Shown: one piece after another, positions 1 through 7,095 of the stretch
Layout of the letters: each line of letters begins with the position of its first letter
Numbering within the stretch: position 1 is the first letter of the stretch
Origin: Paraburkholderia bannensis NBRC 103871
Lineage (GTDB): Bacteria; Pseudomonadota; Gammaproteobacteria; Burkholderiales; Burkholderiaceae
Direction of reading: 5' to 3'
NCBI RefSeq assembly: GCF_000685015.1
Contig: NZ_BAYA01000003.1
Coordinates: 124,001-188,000, forward strand
Length of the DNA: 64,000 nt
Notes under the pieces: generated by a model
Seen by the model: only the letters and a program-made list of their open reading frames with translations
Database searches by the model: none
Told to the model about the DNA's origin: nothing
Program-made: the position numbers and the translations under genes

Positions 1-627
1 GCGCGCGGCCATCACGGCGGACAGTCCCACCGCGCCCGCGCCGAAGCTCGCGAAGCGGCTGCCCGGCGTGACCTTCAGCGAATTGATGACCGCGCCCGCG
101 CCGGTCTGGATGCCGCAGCCGAGCGGCCCCAGCAATTCGAGCGGCGCATCCTGCGGCACCTTGATCGCGTTGTTCTCGCGGGCCAGCGCGTGGCTTGCGA
201 ACGATGACTGCGCGAAGAAGTGGTCGTGCAGCGGCCGGCCTTCTTCGTCCTCGATGGCGGTGCGGCCTTCCAGATCGCCGCCGCCGAAGTTCAGGCCGAA
301 GAAGTGGCTGCAATACGCGCCGTGGCCGCCCACGCAGGGCTGGCAGTGTCCGCACGCGCCGTAGGTCAGCACGACGTGATCGCCGGGCTTGAGGTTCTTC
401 ACGTTCGGGCCGACCTGCTCGACCACGCCCGCGCCCTCGTGGCCCAGCACCGCGGGCAGCGGCACCGGATAGAACTGGTCGCGCACGATCAGGTCGGTGT
501 GGCACAGGCCGGTGGCGACCACGCGCACCAGCACCTCGTCGTCCTGCGGGTCGCGCAGGCGCGCCTTCTGGATCGTGAACGGCTCGCCCTTGGCGCGCGC
601 GACGACCGCTGTGATGGCTGTACTCAT
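1..627 (-). CDS. Zn-dependent aryl-alcohol dehydrogenase (partial)
   Basis: Medium-chain NAD(P)-dependent alcohol dehydrogenase, XylB/benzyl-alcohol-dehydrogenase-like; 209 N-terminal residues are visible and the rest lies left of the window. Seen: catalytic-zinc region GLCHTD (Cys42, His43), second ligand region VLGHEGAG (about 64-71), structural-zinc cysteines in YGACGQCQPCVGG...YC, and the start of the NAD-binding motif FGAGAVGLSA at the edge. The ATG is preceded by a GGAGG ribosome site and lies 10 bp after the aldehyde dehydrogenase stop, so both are one operon. Inference: the pair oxidises an aryl alcohol to aldehyde and acid. Other substrates in this family (cinnamyl, perillyl alcohol) cannot be excluded. 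Confidence 0.85.
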   Translation of the reverse strand, partial: MSTAITAVVARAKGEPFTIQKARLRDPQDDEVLVRVVATGLCHTDLIVRDQFYPVPLPAVLGHEGAGVVEQVGPNVKNLKPGDHVVLTYGACGHCQPCVGGHGAYCSHFFGLNFGGGDLEGRTAIEDEEGRPLHDHFFAQSSFASHALARENNAIKVPQDAPLELLGPLGCGIQTGAGAVINSLKVTPGSRFASFGAGAVGLSAVMAAR

Positions 628-637
628 GCGTGCCTCC

Positions 638-2110
638 TCAGATCGGGTAGAGCGGTGCTTCGCCCTTGACGGTGAGCCACTGCCATTGCGTGAACTCTTC
701 CCAGTTGGCCGGGCCGCCGATGCTCGTGCCGTTGCCCGACGCGCCGACGCCGCCGAACGGGTTGATCACTTCGTCGTTCACGGTCTGGTCGTTGATGTGC
801 AGCAGGCCCGTGCGCAGGCGCTCGCCCATGCGCAGCGCGCGGCCCACGTTGGCGGTCACGACGGCCATCGACAGTCCGTACTCCGTGTCGTTGGCAAGCG
901 CGATGGCGTCCTCGTCGGTGTCGAACGGCACGACCACGGCCACCGGCCCGAAGATTTCCTCGTTGAACGCCGGGTTGTCCTGGGTGACGCCGCTCAGCAC
1001 GGTCGGCTCGAAAAAGAGGTCGCGATAGCCGCCGCCCGTTTCGACGCGCGCACCGGCCTGCTGCGCGTCCGCGAGCACGCGGGCGATGTGGTCGCGCTGC
1101 GCCGCGTTGATGATCGGCCCGAGCGCGACATCGCCCTTGGCCGGGTTGCCGACCGTGAGGGCCGAGGCCTTCGCTACCAGTTTTTGCACGAATTGATCGT
1201 AAATCTTGCGCTGCACGAGCACGCGACCCGTCGCCATGCAAATCTGGCCCTGGTGGAGATAGGCGCCCCAGGCCGTGTTGGCGACGGCCAGATCGATGTC
1301 GGCATCGTCGAGCACGATCAGGGAATTCTTGCCGCCCAGCTCCAGCGACACTTTCTTGAGGTGGCGGCCCGCGGCTTCGCCGACCTTGCGGCCCGCGCCT
1401 GTCGAACCCGTGAACTGGATCATGGCGACGTGCGGATCGCTCGTGAGCGCCGCGCCCGCCGCGCCGTCACCGGGCAGCACATGCAGCACGCCCGCGGGCA
1501 GGCCGGCCAGCTCGAACAGGCGCGCGATGGTGAAGCCGCCGCAGATCGAGGTGCGCGGATCCGGCTTGAGCACGACGGCGTTGCCGAGCGCGAGCGCCGG
1601 GGCCACCGCGCGCATCGCCAGGTAGAGCGGGAAATTGAACGGCGAAATCACGCCGACGACGCCCAGCGGGCGGCGGCGCGCCAGCGACAGGCGGCCCGGC
1701 GCCGACGGCAGCACTTCGCCCGCCGAACGCGACGGCAGCGCGCTGGCTTCGTGCAGCGCCTTGATGGTGACGTGCGTTTCGGCGGCTGCCTTGCCGCGCG
1801 TCGAGCCGCTTTCGCGCACGATCCAGCCGGCGATCTCGTCGGCGGCGTCCTCGGCCAGACGGGCCGCGCGGCGCAGGACGGCGGCGCGCTCGTCGTAGGG
1901 CAATGCAGCCCAGGCCTGCTGCGCATCGAACGCGGCCTTCGACGACGCCGCGACCAGTGCAGCGTCGGCCATGCCGATGCGCGCGAGACGCTCGCCCGTG
2001 GCCGGTTCGAGCACGTCGGCGGCAGAGGTGCCGGTGCGCCATTCGCCAGTGAAGACGCGGCCGTGCCAGCTGTCATTGTCGAGGAGGCGGGTGGAAGAGG
2101 TAACGCTCAT
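638..2110 (-). CDS. Benzaldehyde dehydrogenase-like (NAD(P)-dependent aldehyde dehydrogenase)
   Basis: 490-residue aldehyde dehydrogenase, XylC-like, expected to oxidise an aromatic aldehyde to the carboxylate in the cytosol. Seen: cofactor motif FTGSTGAGRKVG, catalytic glutamate in LELGGKN, catalytic cysteine in QGQICMATG, and a C-terminal FGGVGASGNG segment typical of aryl-aldehyde dehydrogenases. The start at MSVTSS was chosen because upstream residues in the same frame look non-coding. It is the first gene of an operon with the aryl-alcohol dehydrogenase 10 bp downstream. A 15-bp inverted repeat about 116 bp upstream may be the operator. Substrate is inferred from family resemblance and the neighbour only. 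Confidence 0.85.
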   Translation of the reverse strand: MSVTSSTRLLDNDSWHGRVFTGEWRTGTSAADVLEPATGERLARIGMADAALVAASSKAAFDAQQAWAALPYDERAAVLRRAARLAEDAADEIAGWIVRESGSTRGKAAAETHVTIKALHEASALPSRSAGEVLPSAPGRLSLARRRPLGVVGVISPFNFPLYLAMRAVAPALALGNAVVLKPDPRTSICGGFTIARLFELAGLPAGVLHVLPGDGAAGAALTSDPHVAMIQFTGSTGAGRKVGEAAGRHLKKVSLELGGKNSLIVLDDADIDLAVANTAWGAYLHQGQICMATGRVLVQRKIYDQFVQKLVAKASALTVGNPAKGDVALGPIINAAQRDHIARVLADAQQAGARVETGGGYRDLFFEPTVLSGVTQDNPAFNEEIFGPVAVVVPFDTDEDAIALANDTEYGLSMAVVTANVGRALRMGERLRTGLLHINDQTVNDEVINPFGGVGASGNGTSIGGPANWEEFTQWQWLTVKGEAPLYPI

Positions 2111-2225
2111 GCTGACTCCTGTTGGTCTCGGGCGAATGCCGGGGAAGTGGCGGCGCGGTGCTGCAAAGGTGCCACGAAGGCGCCACAAAGCCGTGACGTT
2201 AGGGAATCGGGGCCAGCGTCGCAAT

Positions 2226-2240
2226 CGGGAATAGTTCCCG
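2226..2240. promoter_or_regulatory. Inverted repeat upstream of aldehyde dehydrogenase
   Basis: CGGGAA-TAG-TTCCCG is a perfect 6-bp inverted repeat with a 3-bp spacer, about 116-130 bp upstream of the aldehyde dehydrogenase start. The symmetry suits a dimeric regulator; which one is unknown and no regulator gene lies next to it in the window. Confidence 0.4.
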
Positions 2241-2385
2241 GCGCTGGATCGCCCGCTGCCACGCGGCGGGCGTCGTAAAAGCGTTCATTTGCTGAACACC
2301 TGGAGGATTGCCGGTTTCGTGGGCACGGCCCGTGCGCTAGAGAAGACGTCGCGACGCAACTGTCGCTTTTACGTGGAGAAGCGCC

Positions 2386-2574
2386 ATGAACAAGGACCAG
2401 GTGAAGGGCACGGCAGAAAAGATCAAGGGCAAGGTCAACGAAGCTGTGGGCCGCGCCACCGACAACCCGAAACGCGAGCTCAAGGGCGACCTGCAACAGG
2501 CCGCAGGCGAAGCACGCAAGAACTATGGCGACATGAAGGAAGCCGCCAAGGACATGACGAAGCGTCATCACTAA
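2386..2574 (+). CDS. CsbD family stress-associated protein
   Basis: 62-residue, highly charged protein beginning MNKDQVKGTAEKIKGKVNEA, which matches the CsbD family (general-stress small proteins, YjbJ in E. coli). The second half DLQQAAGEARKNYGDMKEAAKD repeats the amphipathic pattern. No cysteine, signal peptide or membrane segment. A GTGGAG stretch lies just upstream of the ATG, and a terminator follows 45 bp after the stop, so it is monocistronic. The molecular function of the family is unknown. Confidence 0.9.
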   Translation: MNKDQVKGTAEKIKGKVNEAVGRATDNPKRELKGDLQQAAGEARKNYGDMKEAAKDMTKRHH

Positions 2575-2618
2575 GCTCGTCAAAGCTCGTCACTACGCGG
2601 GGCTTAGATCCCGATCAG

Positions 2619-2647
2619 GCGCCGGTCAGTACGACCGGCGCTATTTT
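2619..2647 (+). terminator. Rho-independent terminator after csbD-like gene
   Basis: GCGCCGGTC (2619-2627), loop AGTAC, GACCGGCGC (2633-2641), then TATTTT. It separates the csbD-like gene from the convergent hipA end at 2687. Confidence 0.8.
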
Positions 2648-2686
2648 GCGTGGCATTGTGCGTTGAGCCTTGAGCTTCCCAGGCCG

Positions 2687-4021
2687 CTAAGCCGCGCCTT
2701 CCAGAATCCGCGCCTGACGCCGCATGCCCGCGAAGATCGCCTCGGCGACATCGAGGGGGAAATCGTCCGGCAGTTGCGCGCCGACTTCATCGATGACCCG
2801 CTCGGTTTGTTGCGCGAGCGTCGCCATCATCTGCTCGACTTCCTCGACGGTAAATCCCACGCGCTGTCCCTGCGCGATCCAGTGACGCGGAAAAATCTGC
2901 GCAATACGGTAATGCGCGTTGCGCCCGCGCACCGCCATCGCAAGACTCGCACGCTGCGCCGCGAGCTGGTTGCGGCCGCGCCCGATGATCGGATGCGCGG
3001 ACAGCACGTCGTAGAGCGGCGTGGCCACGAAACGGCTGCCCGGCAGATGCGCGATGCTGAAATTCTTGGCGTGGCCGTCGGTGGCCGCGAGCAGCCAGAA
3101 AAGCATCTGCGCGAGAAAAAAATGCCGCCGGTCGTCCTTCGAATGGGATGAGCCGCCCAGCACCGCCATCACGGCGTTGATGCCGGGGCCGCCATCGGCC
3201 TCGTATTTGACGATGCCCGGCGTGCCGGTGGCCTGGCACAGATCCTCCTGCGGCAGGCGCACGATCCAGCGGCCGTTGCGCGCCATGCGCCGGTCGAAAC
3301 GCTCGACCACGAGCGCTTTCATGTCTTCGAAATGGGCGATCTCGCATGGCGCGATCGGCAGCCCGAACGCGGCGACGATCTTCGCGCAGAGCCATTCGTT
3401 CTCGACCGACGTGCGCATGTCGGCGCGCATGTTGCCCACGAGGCCGAGCGGCAGCTTGAAGATGTGCGTGGTGGGCGTGCTGCCCGTGGGCAGCAGCCAG
3501 CGGCCATTACGCTGCAACAGTGCAGTTTTTTCCTGCGCACCGGCAATCGAGAGCCGCAGGTCGTCGACGGGTTCGTGCACGCCGAGCAGGGGCGTGGACG
3601 TCGTCTCGCGCAGCAGGCGGGCGATGGCGGCTTCGTCGAGCGGCCGGCCTTCGATCGACTCCAGGCCAACCGGCTCTTCGCCCGCCGGCAGCAGTTGCAG
3701 CGCGCCGACGCAATCGCGCCCCAGCACGGCCAGCAACTCGAACGGGGAGATGCCCGCCGTGCGGTAACGGGCCGCGATGCGCCGCCGGATGCGTTCGCTG
3801 TCGGGCAGGAGGTTGTCGAAGTAATCGGTGACAACAGGGCCGCGCAAGGGCTGGTTGCCCGGCGTGAAGGGCAGCGAAAGCGAGAGCGGGCGGCCTTGCT
3901 CGTCATCGAGCCAGCTTTGCAGGTACACGAGCCTCTCGACACCGCGCACGATTTCCCAGTAGCCGACGGGCAGGCCGTTCATCCACAGGTCGAGGCGGTT
4001 CGTCAGGCGGGCGCGCGCCAT
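2687..4021 (-). CDS. hipA: HipA-family serine/threonine kinase toxin
   Basis: 444 residues, full length for HipA (E. coli 440). HipA kinases phosphorylate a translation target (glutamyl-tRNA synthetase in E. coli) and induce growth arrest. Seen: ATP-binding SIAGAQEKTALL, NEWLCAKI helix, ALVVERFDR, catalytic loop TDGHAKNFS and the second metal-binding aspartate in PLYDVLS, so the kinase looks intact. The ATG directly follows the hipB stop (TAAATG), implying translational coupling. The true target in this organism is unknown; homologues differ in target. Confidence 0.93.
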   Translation of the reverse strand: MARARLTNRLDLWMNGLPVGYWEIVRGVERLVYLQSWLDDEQGRPLSLSLPFTPGNQPLRGPVVTDYFDNLLPDSERIRRRIAARYRTAGISPFELLAVLGRDCVGALQLLPAGEEPVGLESIEGRPLDEAAIARLLRETTSTPLLGVHEPVDDLRLSIAGAQEKTALLQRNGRWLLPTGSTPTTHIFKLPLGLVGNMRADMRTSVENEWLCAKIVAAFGLPIAPCEIAHFEDMKALVVERFDRRMARNGRWIVRLPQEDLCQATGTPGIVKYEADGGPGINAVMAVLGGSSHSKDDRRHFFLAQMLFWLLAATDGHAKNFSIAHLPGSRFVATPLYDVLSAHPIIGRGRNQLAAQRASLAMAVRGRNAHYRIAQIFPRHWIAQGQRVGFTVEEVEQMMATLAQQTERVIDEVGAQLPDDFPLDVAEAIFAGMRRQARILEGAA

Positions 4022-4459
4022 TTACCAGTCCTCGCGTTGCGTCGACCTGGCGGCGGCCTTGCGCGGGGCGGCGGGTTTTGATGCTTTTTCTGGCGCTTTT
4101 TTCACGGCTTCCGGGCGCTTCGCGGCCTTCGTGGTCTTTGCGGCCTTGCTGGCAACCGTTTTAGTCTTCGCCTTTTTTGCCGCCACCTTCTTCGCGGCAG
4201 GCTTCCTGATAGCGGTTGCGCGCGGGGCCGCTTCGGCTGGCGTTGCGCCGGCGCTAAGAAGCATGTCGACCGCGAGCAGCCGCAATACGTGAAAGAGGCG
4301 ATCGACGCTTGCGGCGGCGGGGTTGGCTTCGAATGCGGCGTAGCTTTGCTGGGATATGCCGAGCCGCTGCGCGAGCTCCTGCTGGGTCAGGCCGGCTTTC
4401 TTGCGAAAGCCGAGCAGCATGGGGCGCAACTGGCTGACGGTCTTGAGCGGGTAGTCCAC
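4022..4459 (-). CDS. hipB: HipB-type XRE antitoxin with Lys/Ala-rich tail
   Basis: 145 residues; E. coli HipB has 88. Residues about 8-65 form an XRE/Cro helix-turn-helix (QLRPMLLGFRKKAGLTQQEL...GISQQSYAAFE). Residues about 85-145 are a low-complexity tail of Lys, Ala and Thr with repeats such as AAKKVAAKKAK, like the C-terminal tail of bacterial histone-H1-like proteins. Expected role: neutralise HipA and repress the operon through the palindromes at 4498-4570. Inference: the basic tail adds nonspecific DNA affinity or length-dependent repression. The tail is in frame and ends with the stop that abuts hipA, so it is not a sequencing artefact. Confidence 0.9.
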   Translation of the reverse strand: MDYPLKTVSQLRPMLLGFRKKAGLTQQELAQRLGISQQSYAAFEANPAAASVDRLFHVLRLLAVDMLLSAGATPAEAAPRATAIRKPAAKKVAAKKAKTKTVASKAAKTTKAAKRPEAVKKAPEKASKPAAPRKAAARSTQREDW

Positions 4460-4497
4460 GCGAAGCTCCGGCAGGGGAAATGGGGCAAACAGCGTGC

Positions 4498-4517
4498 TTA
4501 CAGTCTATAGACTGTAA
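4498..4517. promoter_or_regulatory. Perfect 20-bp palindrome, hipBA operator 1
   Basis: TTACAGTCTATAGACTGTAA is a perfect palindrome 39 bp upstream of the hipB start, where HipB-type repressors bind. An 18-bp near-identical copy lies at 4553-4570. Confidence 0.75.
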
Positions 4518-4556
4518 ATGCAAAATACAACCCAAAAGCTGTAAATGCAAAATACA
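4512..4556. repeat. 18-bp direct repeat between hipBA operators
   Basis: CTGTAAATGCAAAATACA occurs at 4512-4529 and again at 4539-4556, period 27 bp. Each copy overlaps one palindrome. The stretch is AT-rich compared with flanking genes. Confidence 0.8.
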
Positions 4557-4570
4557 GTCTATAGCCTGTA
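4553..4570. promoter_or_regulatory. hipBA operator 2 (one mismatch)
   Basis: TACAGTCTATAGCCTGTA differs from the inner 18 bp of operator 1 at one base. Centres are 54 bp apart, about five helical turns. Confidence 0.7.
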
Positions 4571-4608
4571 ATGACGCTGTGCGTGCCGGAGTCGCGCCGC
4601 AGCGGGCC

Positions 4609-5547
4609 TCAGGTTGGCGTCGCGAAGAAATAGCGCGTGAGGTGAAAGAAAATCGGCGCGGCAAAGCAGATGGAGTCGATGCGATCGAGCATGCCGCCGT
4701 GCCCGGCGATCATCACGCCCCAGTCCTTGGCGCCCATCGAACGCTTGACGGCCGACAGCACGAGCCCGCCGATAAAGCCGCCGATCACCGTCACGGCGGA
4801 CATGAGCGCCGCCTGCCACAGATTGAACGGCGTGAGGCCATGCAGCAGGGTGCCGAGCGCGATGGCGAGCGCGCCGCCGCCAATCAGGCCTTCCCACGTC
4901 TTCGACGGACTCACGAGCGGCGAGAGCTTGCGCTTGCCCCAGAGTTTGCCGCACACGTACTGGAACACGTCGCTCGATTGCACGACCAGCAGGAAGAACA
5001 GCAGCAGCGGCCCGTTGTTGCCGAAGTAGTGCGGCAGCGGCAACAGGAGCAGGGCGGGCGCGTAGCTGAACGAATACACGCACACCATCAGGGCCCACTG
5101 GATCTTGGCATTGCGTTCGAGAAACTCGGCGGTGTCCTGCGAAAAAGCCTCCGCCGCCGAGAGCACGAAGAACATATACACCGGCATGAAAATCGCAAAC
5201 AGCCCGTACCAGTGCAGCGCGACCAGCAGAAACTGGCCCGGCAGCGCGACGTAATAGGCGAGCACGAGCGACCAGTAATCGGCGGGCTTGGTTGGCGTGA
5301 GCGTGATGAACTCACGCAGCGCGAAGAACGAGCAGATGAAAAACAGGAACAGCGTGGCATAAGGCCCCAGCCACAGCGCTGCCGTGACCACGGCGATCAT
5401 GACCCACCATGCGGCGATGCGCTGGTTCATGTTGGCAACGGTCGAATTGGCCGAGCCGAACTTCATGCGCAGCACCGCGCCCACCACGGTAAAGAAACAC
5501 AGCAGGCCGACCACGCCCACAATCGTGATCCAGAATACGTGCGGCAT
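4609..5547 (-). CDS. CdsA-like phosphatidate cytidylyltransferase (YnbB-like)
   Basis: 312-residue multi-pass inner-membrane protein. Family reaction: CTP plus phosphatidic acid gives CDP-diacylglycerol and pyrophosphate. The C-terminal CdsA signature is intact: SAVKRSMGAKDWGVMIAGHGGMLDRIDS (residues about 270-297; metal and nucleotide ligands are the KD, HGG and DR.D positions). About eight hydrophobic segments are visible. The start at MPHVFWIT was chosen because it lies 2 bp after the acyltransferase stop. Third gene of a tight lipid operon. Its grouping with a YnbA-like transferase suggests a dedicated paralogue rather than the housekeeping CdsA. Confidence 0.9.
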   Translation of the reverse strand: MPHVFWITIVGVVGLLCFFTVVGAVLRMKFGSANSTVANMNQRIAAWWVMIAVVTAALWLGPYATLFLFFICSFFALREFITLTPTKPADYWSLVLAYYVALPGQFLLVALHWYGLFAIFMPVYMFFVLSAAEAFSQDTAEFLERNAKIQWALMVCVYSFSYAPALLLLPLPHYFGNNGPLLLFFLLVVQSSDVFQYVCGKLWGKRKLSPLVSPSKTWEGLIGGGALAIALGTLLHGLTPFNLWQAALMSAVTVIGGFIGGLVLSAVKRSMGAKDWGVMIAGHGGMLDRIDSICFAAPIFFHLTRYFFATPT

Positions 5548-5549
5548 GC

Positions 5550-6164
5550 TTATCCCCGTACCGAATTTTGAAGTTTGATCACGGCGTCGCGCGCCATGGT
5601 GAGGAATGCTTCTTTTTCGAGTTGCGCAGCCCCGGGCACCGCGTCGCCGAACGACACGCTGCAATTGATCGGCACCGGCAGCAGCTTGCCCTTGGGCATG
5701 GCGCGCATCAGGTCGGAAAGATGCACGGGTACGAGCTGCACCTCGGGAAACTCGCGCGAGAGCCAGTAAAGCCCGCTTTTGAAAGGGCCGACTTCGCCGG
5801 TCTGGCTGCGCGTGCCTTCGGGGAAAATGATGATCGACCAGCCCGACGCCAGTGCATCGCGCACGAGCTGAAGCGGGTCGTCGCCTTCGCCCTTGCGCGT
5901 CACGTACACCACGCCCAGTACGCGATTGGCGATGAAGCGGCGCGCGGGCGACGCGTCCCAGTAATCGCGCGCGGCGGCAGGGCGCACGCTCGCGCGCAGA
6001 TCGGGCGGCAACGCCGCGAGAATCGCGAGCGTATCCACATGACTCGAATGATTGGCGAAATAGATCGTCTGGCGCGCCGTCGGCGGCGTGCTCGCGTAGC
6101 GCCCGCGCGCGCCCACGACGAGACGCACGACACCCAGCAGCCAGCGCTGCATCACGTTACGCAT
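5550..6164 (-). CDS. PlsC-type 1-acyl-glycerol-3-phosphate acyltransferase
   Basis: 204 residues. Acyltransferase motif I is NHSSHVDT (HX4D, His about 39), motif III is FPEGTRS, followed by VQLVPVHL as motif IV. The family converts lysophosphatidate to phosphatidate at the inner membrane. The start MRNVMQRW overlaps the upstream phosphotransferase by 8 bp, arguing for translational coupling. Its phosphatidate product would feed the CdsA-like enzyme encoded next. Acyl-acceptor choice cannot be read from sequence. Confidence 0.9.
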   Translation of the reverse strand: MRNVMQRWLLGVVRLVVGARGRYASTPPTARQTIYFANHSSHVDTLAILAALPPDLRASVRPAAARDYWDASPARRFIANRVLGVVYVTRKGEGDDPLQLVRDALASGWSIIIFPEGTRSQTGEVGPFKSGLYWLSREFPEVQLVPVHLSDLMRAMPKGKLLPVPINCSVSFGDAVPGAAQLEKEAFLTMARDAVIKLQNSVRG

Positions 6165-6795
6165 GGGGATTGTCCTCCGCGACCTTATGAAGATCCTGCA
6201 CCAGCGCGCGCGTGCGCGTCGCACAGGTCATCGCGCTGCCGGCAGCGATGATCGCCAGCGCCACGGCAAGACAGACAGGATGCCGATGCAGCGCAATTTC
6301 GACGATCGTCGCAACGCAGGCAAGCGTGAGCAGCGCCATGCGATGTTGCTTGGCCATCGGCCCAATGAAGCGCTGCGGCACGCCCACCGAGCCGCCGAAT
6401 ACGCGCACATAGGCGGTCAGCGCCGCGAACAGCGCAGCAGCCCAGCCCAGTGACGGCAAGCCCACGCCATAACCGGCGGCGACCAGCAAAAAGCTGTCCG
6501 CGATGCGATCCGGGAACTCGTTGAAGATCGGCCCGGAGATCGATTTTTTGCCGCCTTCGACGGCAACCAGCCCGTCGATGACGTTACAGAGCAAGCGCAA
6601 CTGAATGCACACGATTGCGACGATCAGGTCGATCACGCTGTCGATGCGCAACAGCGCGACCGCGCCGATTGCCGCAAAGACGGCGCTCGCGCAGGAAATC
6701 TGGTTGGGCGTCACACTCGTGCTGGCCAGGAACTTCGCCAGCGCCACGATGGCCGTGTTGGAGCGCGATTTGATTGGGCGTCGGTTTTCGTCCAT
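6157..6795 (-). CDS. CDP-alcohol phosphatidyltransferase family protein (YnbA-like)
   Basis: 212 residues, about five to six membrane helices. Enzymes of this family transfer a phosphatidyl group from CDP-diacylglycerol to an alcohol. The active-site motif is D-x2-DG-x2-AR...G-x3-D-x3-D; here it reads NVIDGLVAVE...NEFPDRIAD, so the first Asp is Asn, the Arg is Val, and the second Gly position is Asn, while three of the four metal-binding aspartates remain. From memory E. coli YnbA shows the same kind of deviation. First gene of the operon with plsC and cdsA-like genes. The alcohol acceptor and final lipid are unknown. Confidence 0.85.
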   Translation of the reverse strand: MDENRRPIKSRSNTAIVALAKFLASTSVTPNQISCASAVFAAIGAVALLRIDSVIDLIVAIVCIQLRLLCNVIDGLVAVEGGKKSISGPIFNEFPDRIADSFLLVAAGYGVGLPSLGWAAALFAALTAYVRVFGGSVGVPQRFIGPMAKQHRMALLTLACVATIVEIALHRHPVCLAVALAIIAAGSAMTCATRTRALVQDLHKVAEDNPHA

Positions 6796-7095
6796 GAAAC
6801 CTGCTGAAGTCGATGGGATGCGGAGTCGGTGAAATCGGCGGCAAGCTCGGCGTTATACAGGGCGGCGCGAACCTGCTGGGGCTTTACGCAACGGATTCTT
6901 GAGCGTCGCCAAGGACGACATCTCTATTTAGCACAGTTTCAAAACTGCGATAATTTGCATTATGTCAAATCAAGCAGATCGGCCAACAAGGCTGCCGCCC
7001 GCTACCCAGTCACTCCGCAAATTGCCTGGCATGCCGAAGAATCCTGCGATCCTCCGGCAAGCCACGCAACGGTGCTGGCACACACCGTCACGGCC
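6796..7095. other. Intergenic region before lipid operon
   Basis: 300 bp between the stop of the Cys-tailed membrane protein and the start of the phosphotransferase, both minus strand. It should hold the promoter of the lipid operon. An AT-richer patch (about 6915-6970) includes TTTCAAAACTGCGATAATTT, but I could not fix a convincing -35/-10 pair and see no gene. Confidence 0.5.

Noticed and set aside
497..2278. 593-residue open frame antisense to the aldehyde dehydrogenase
   Set aside because: Composition is His/Arg/Ala-rich, no motif, and it covers two certain genes on the other strand.
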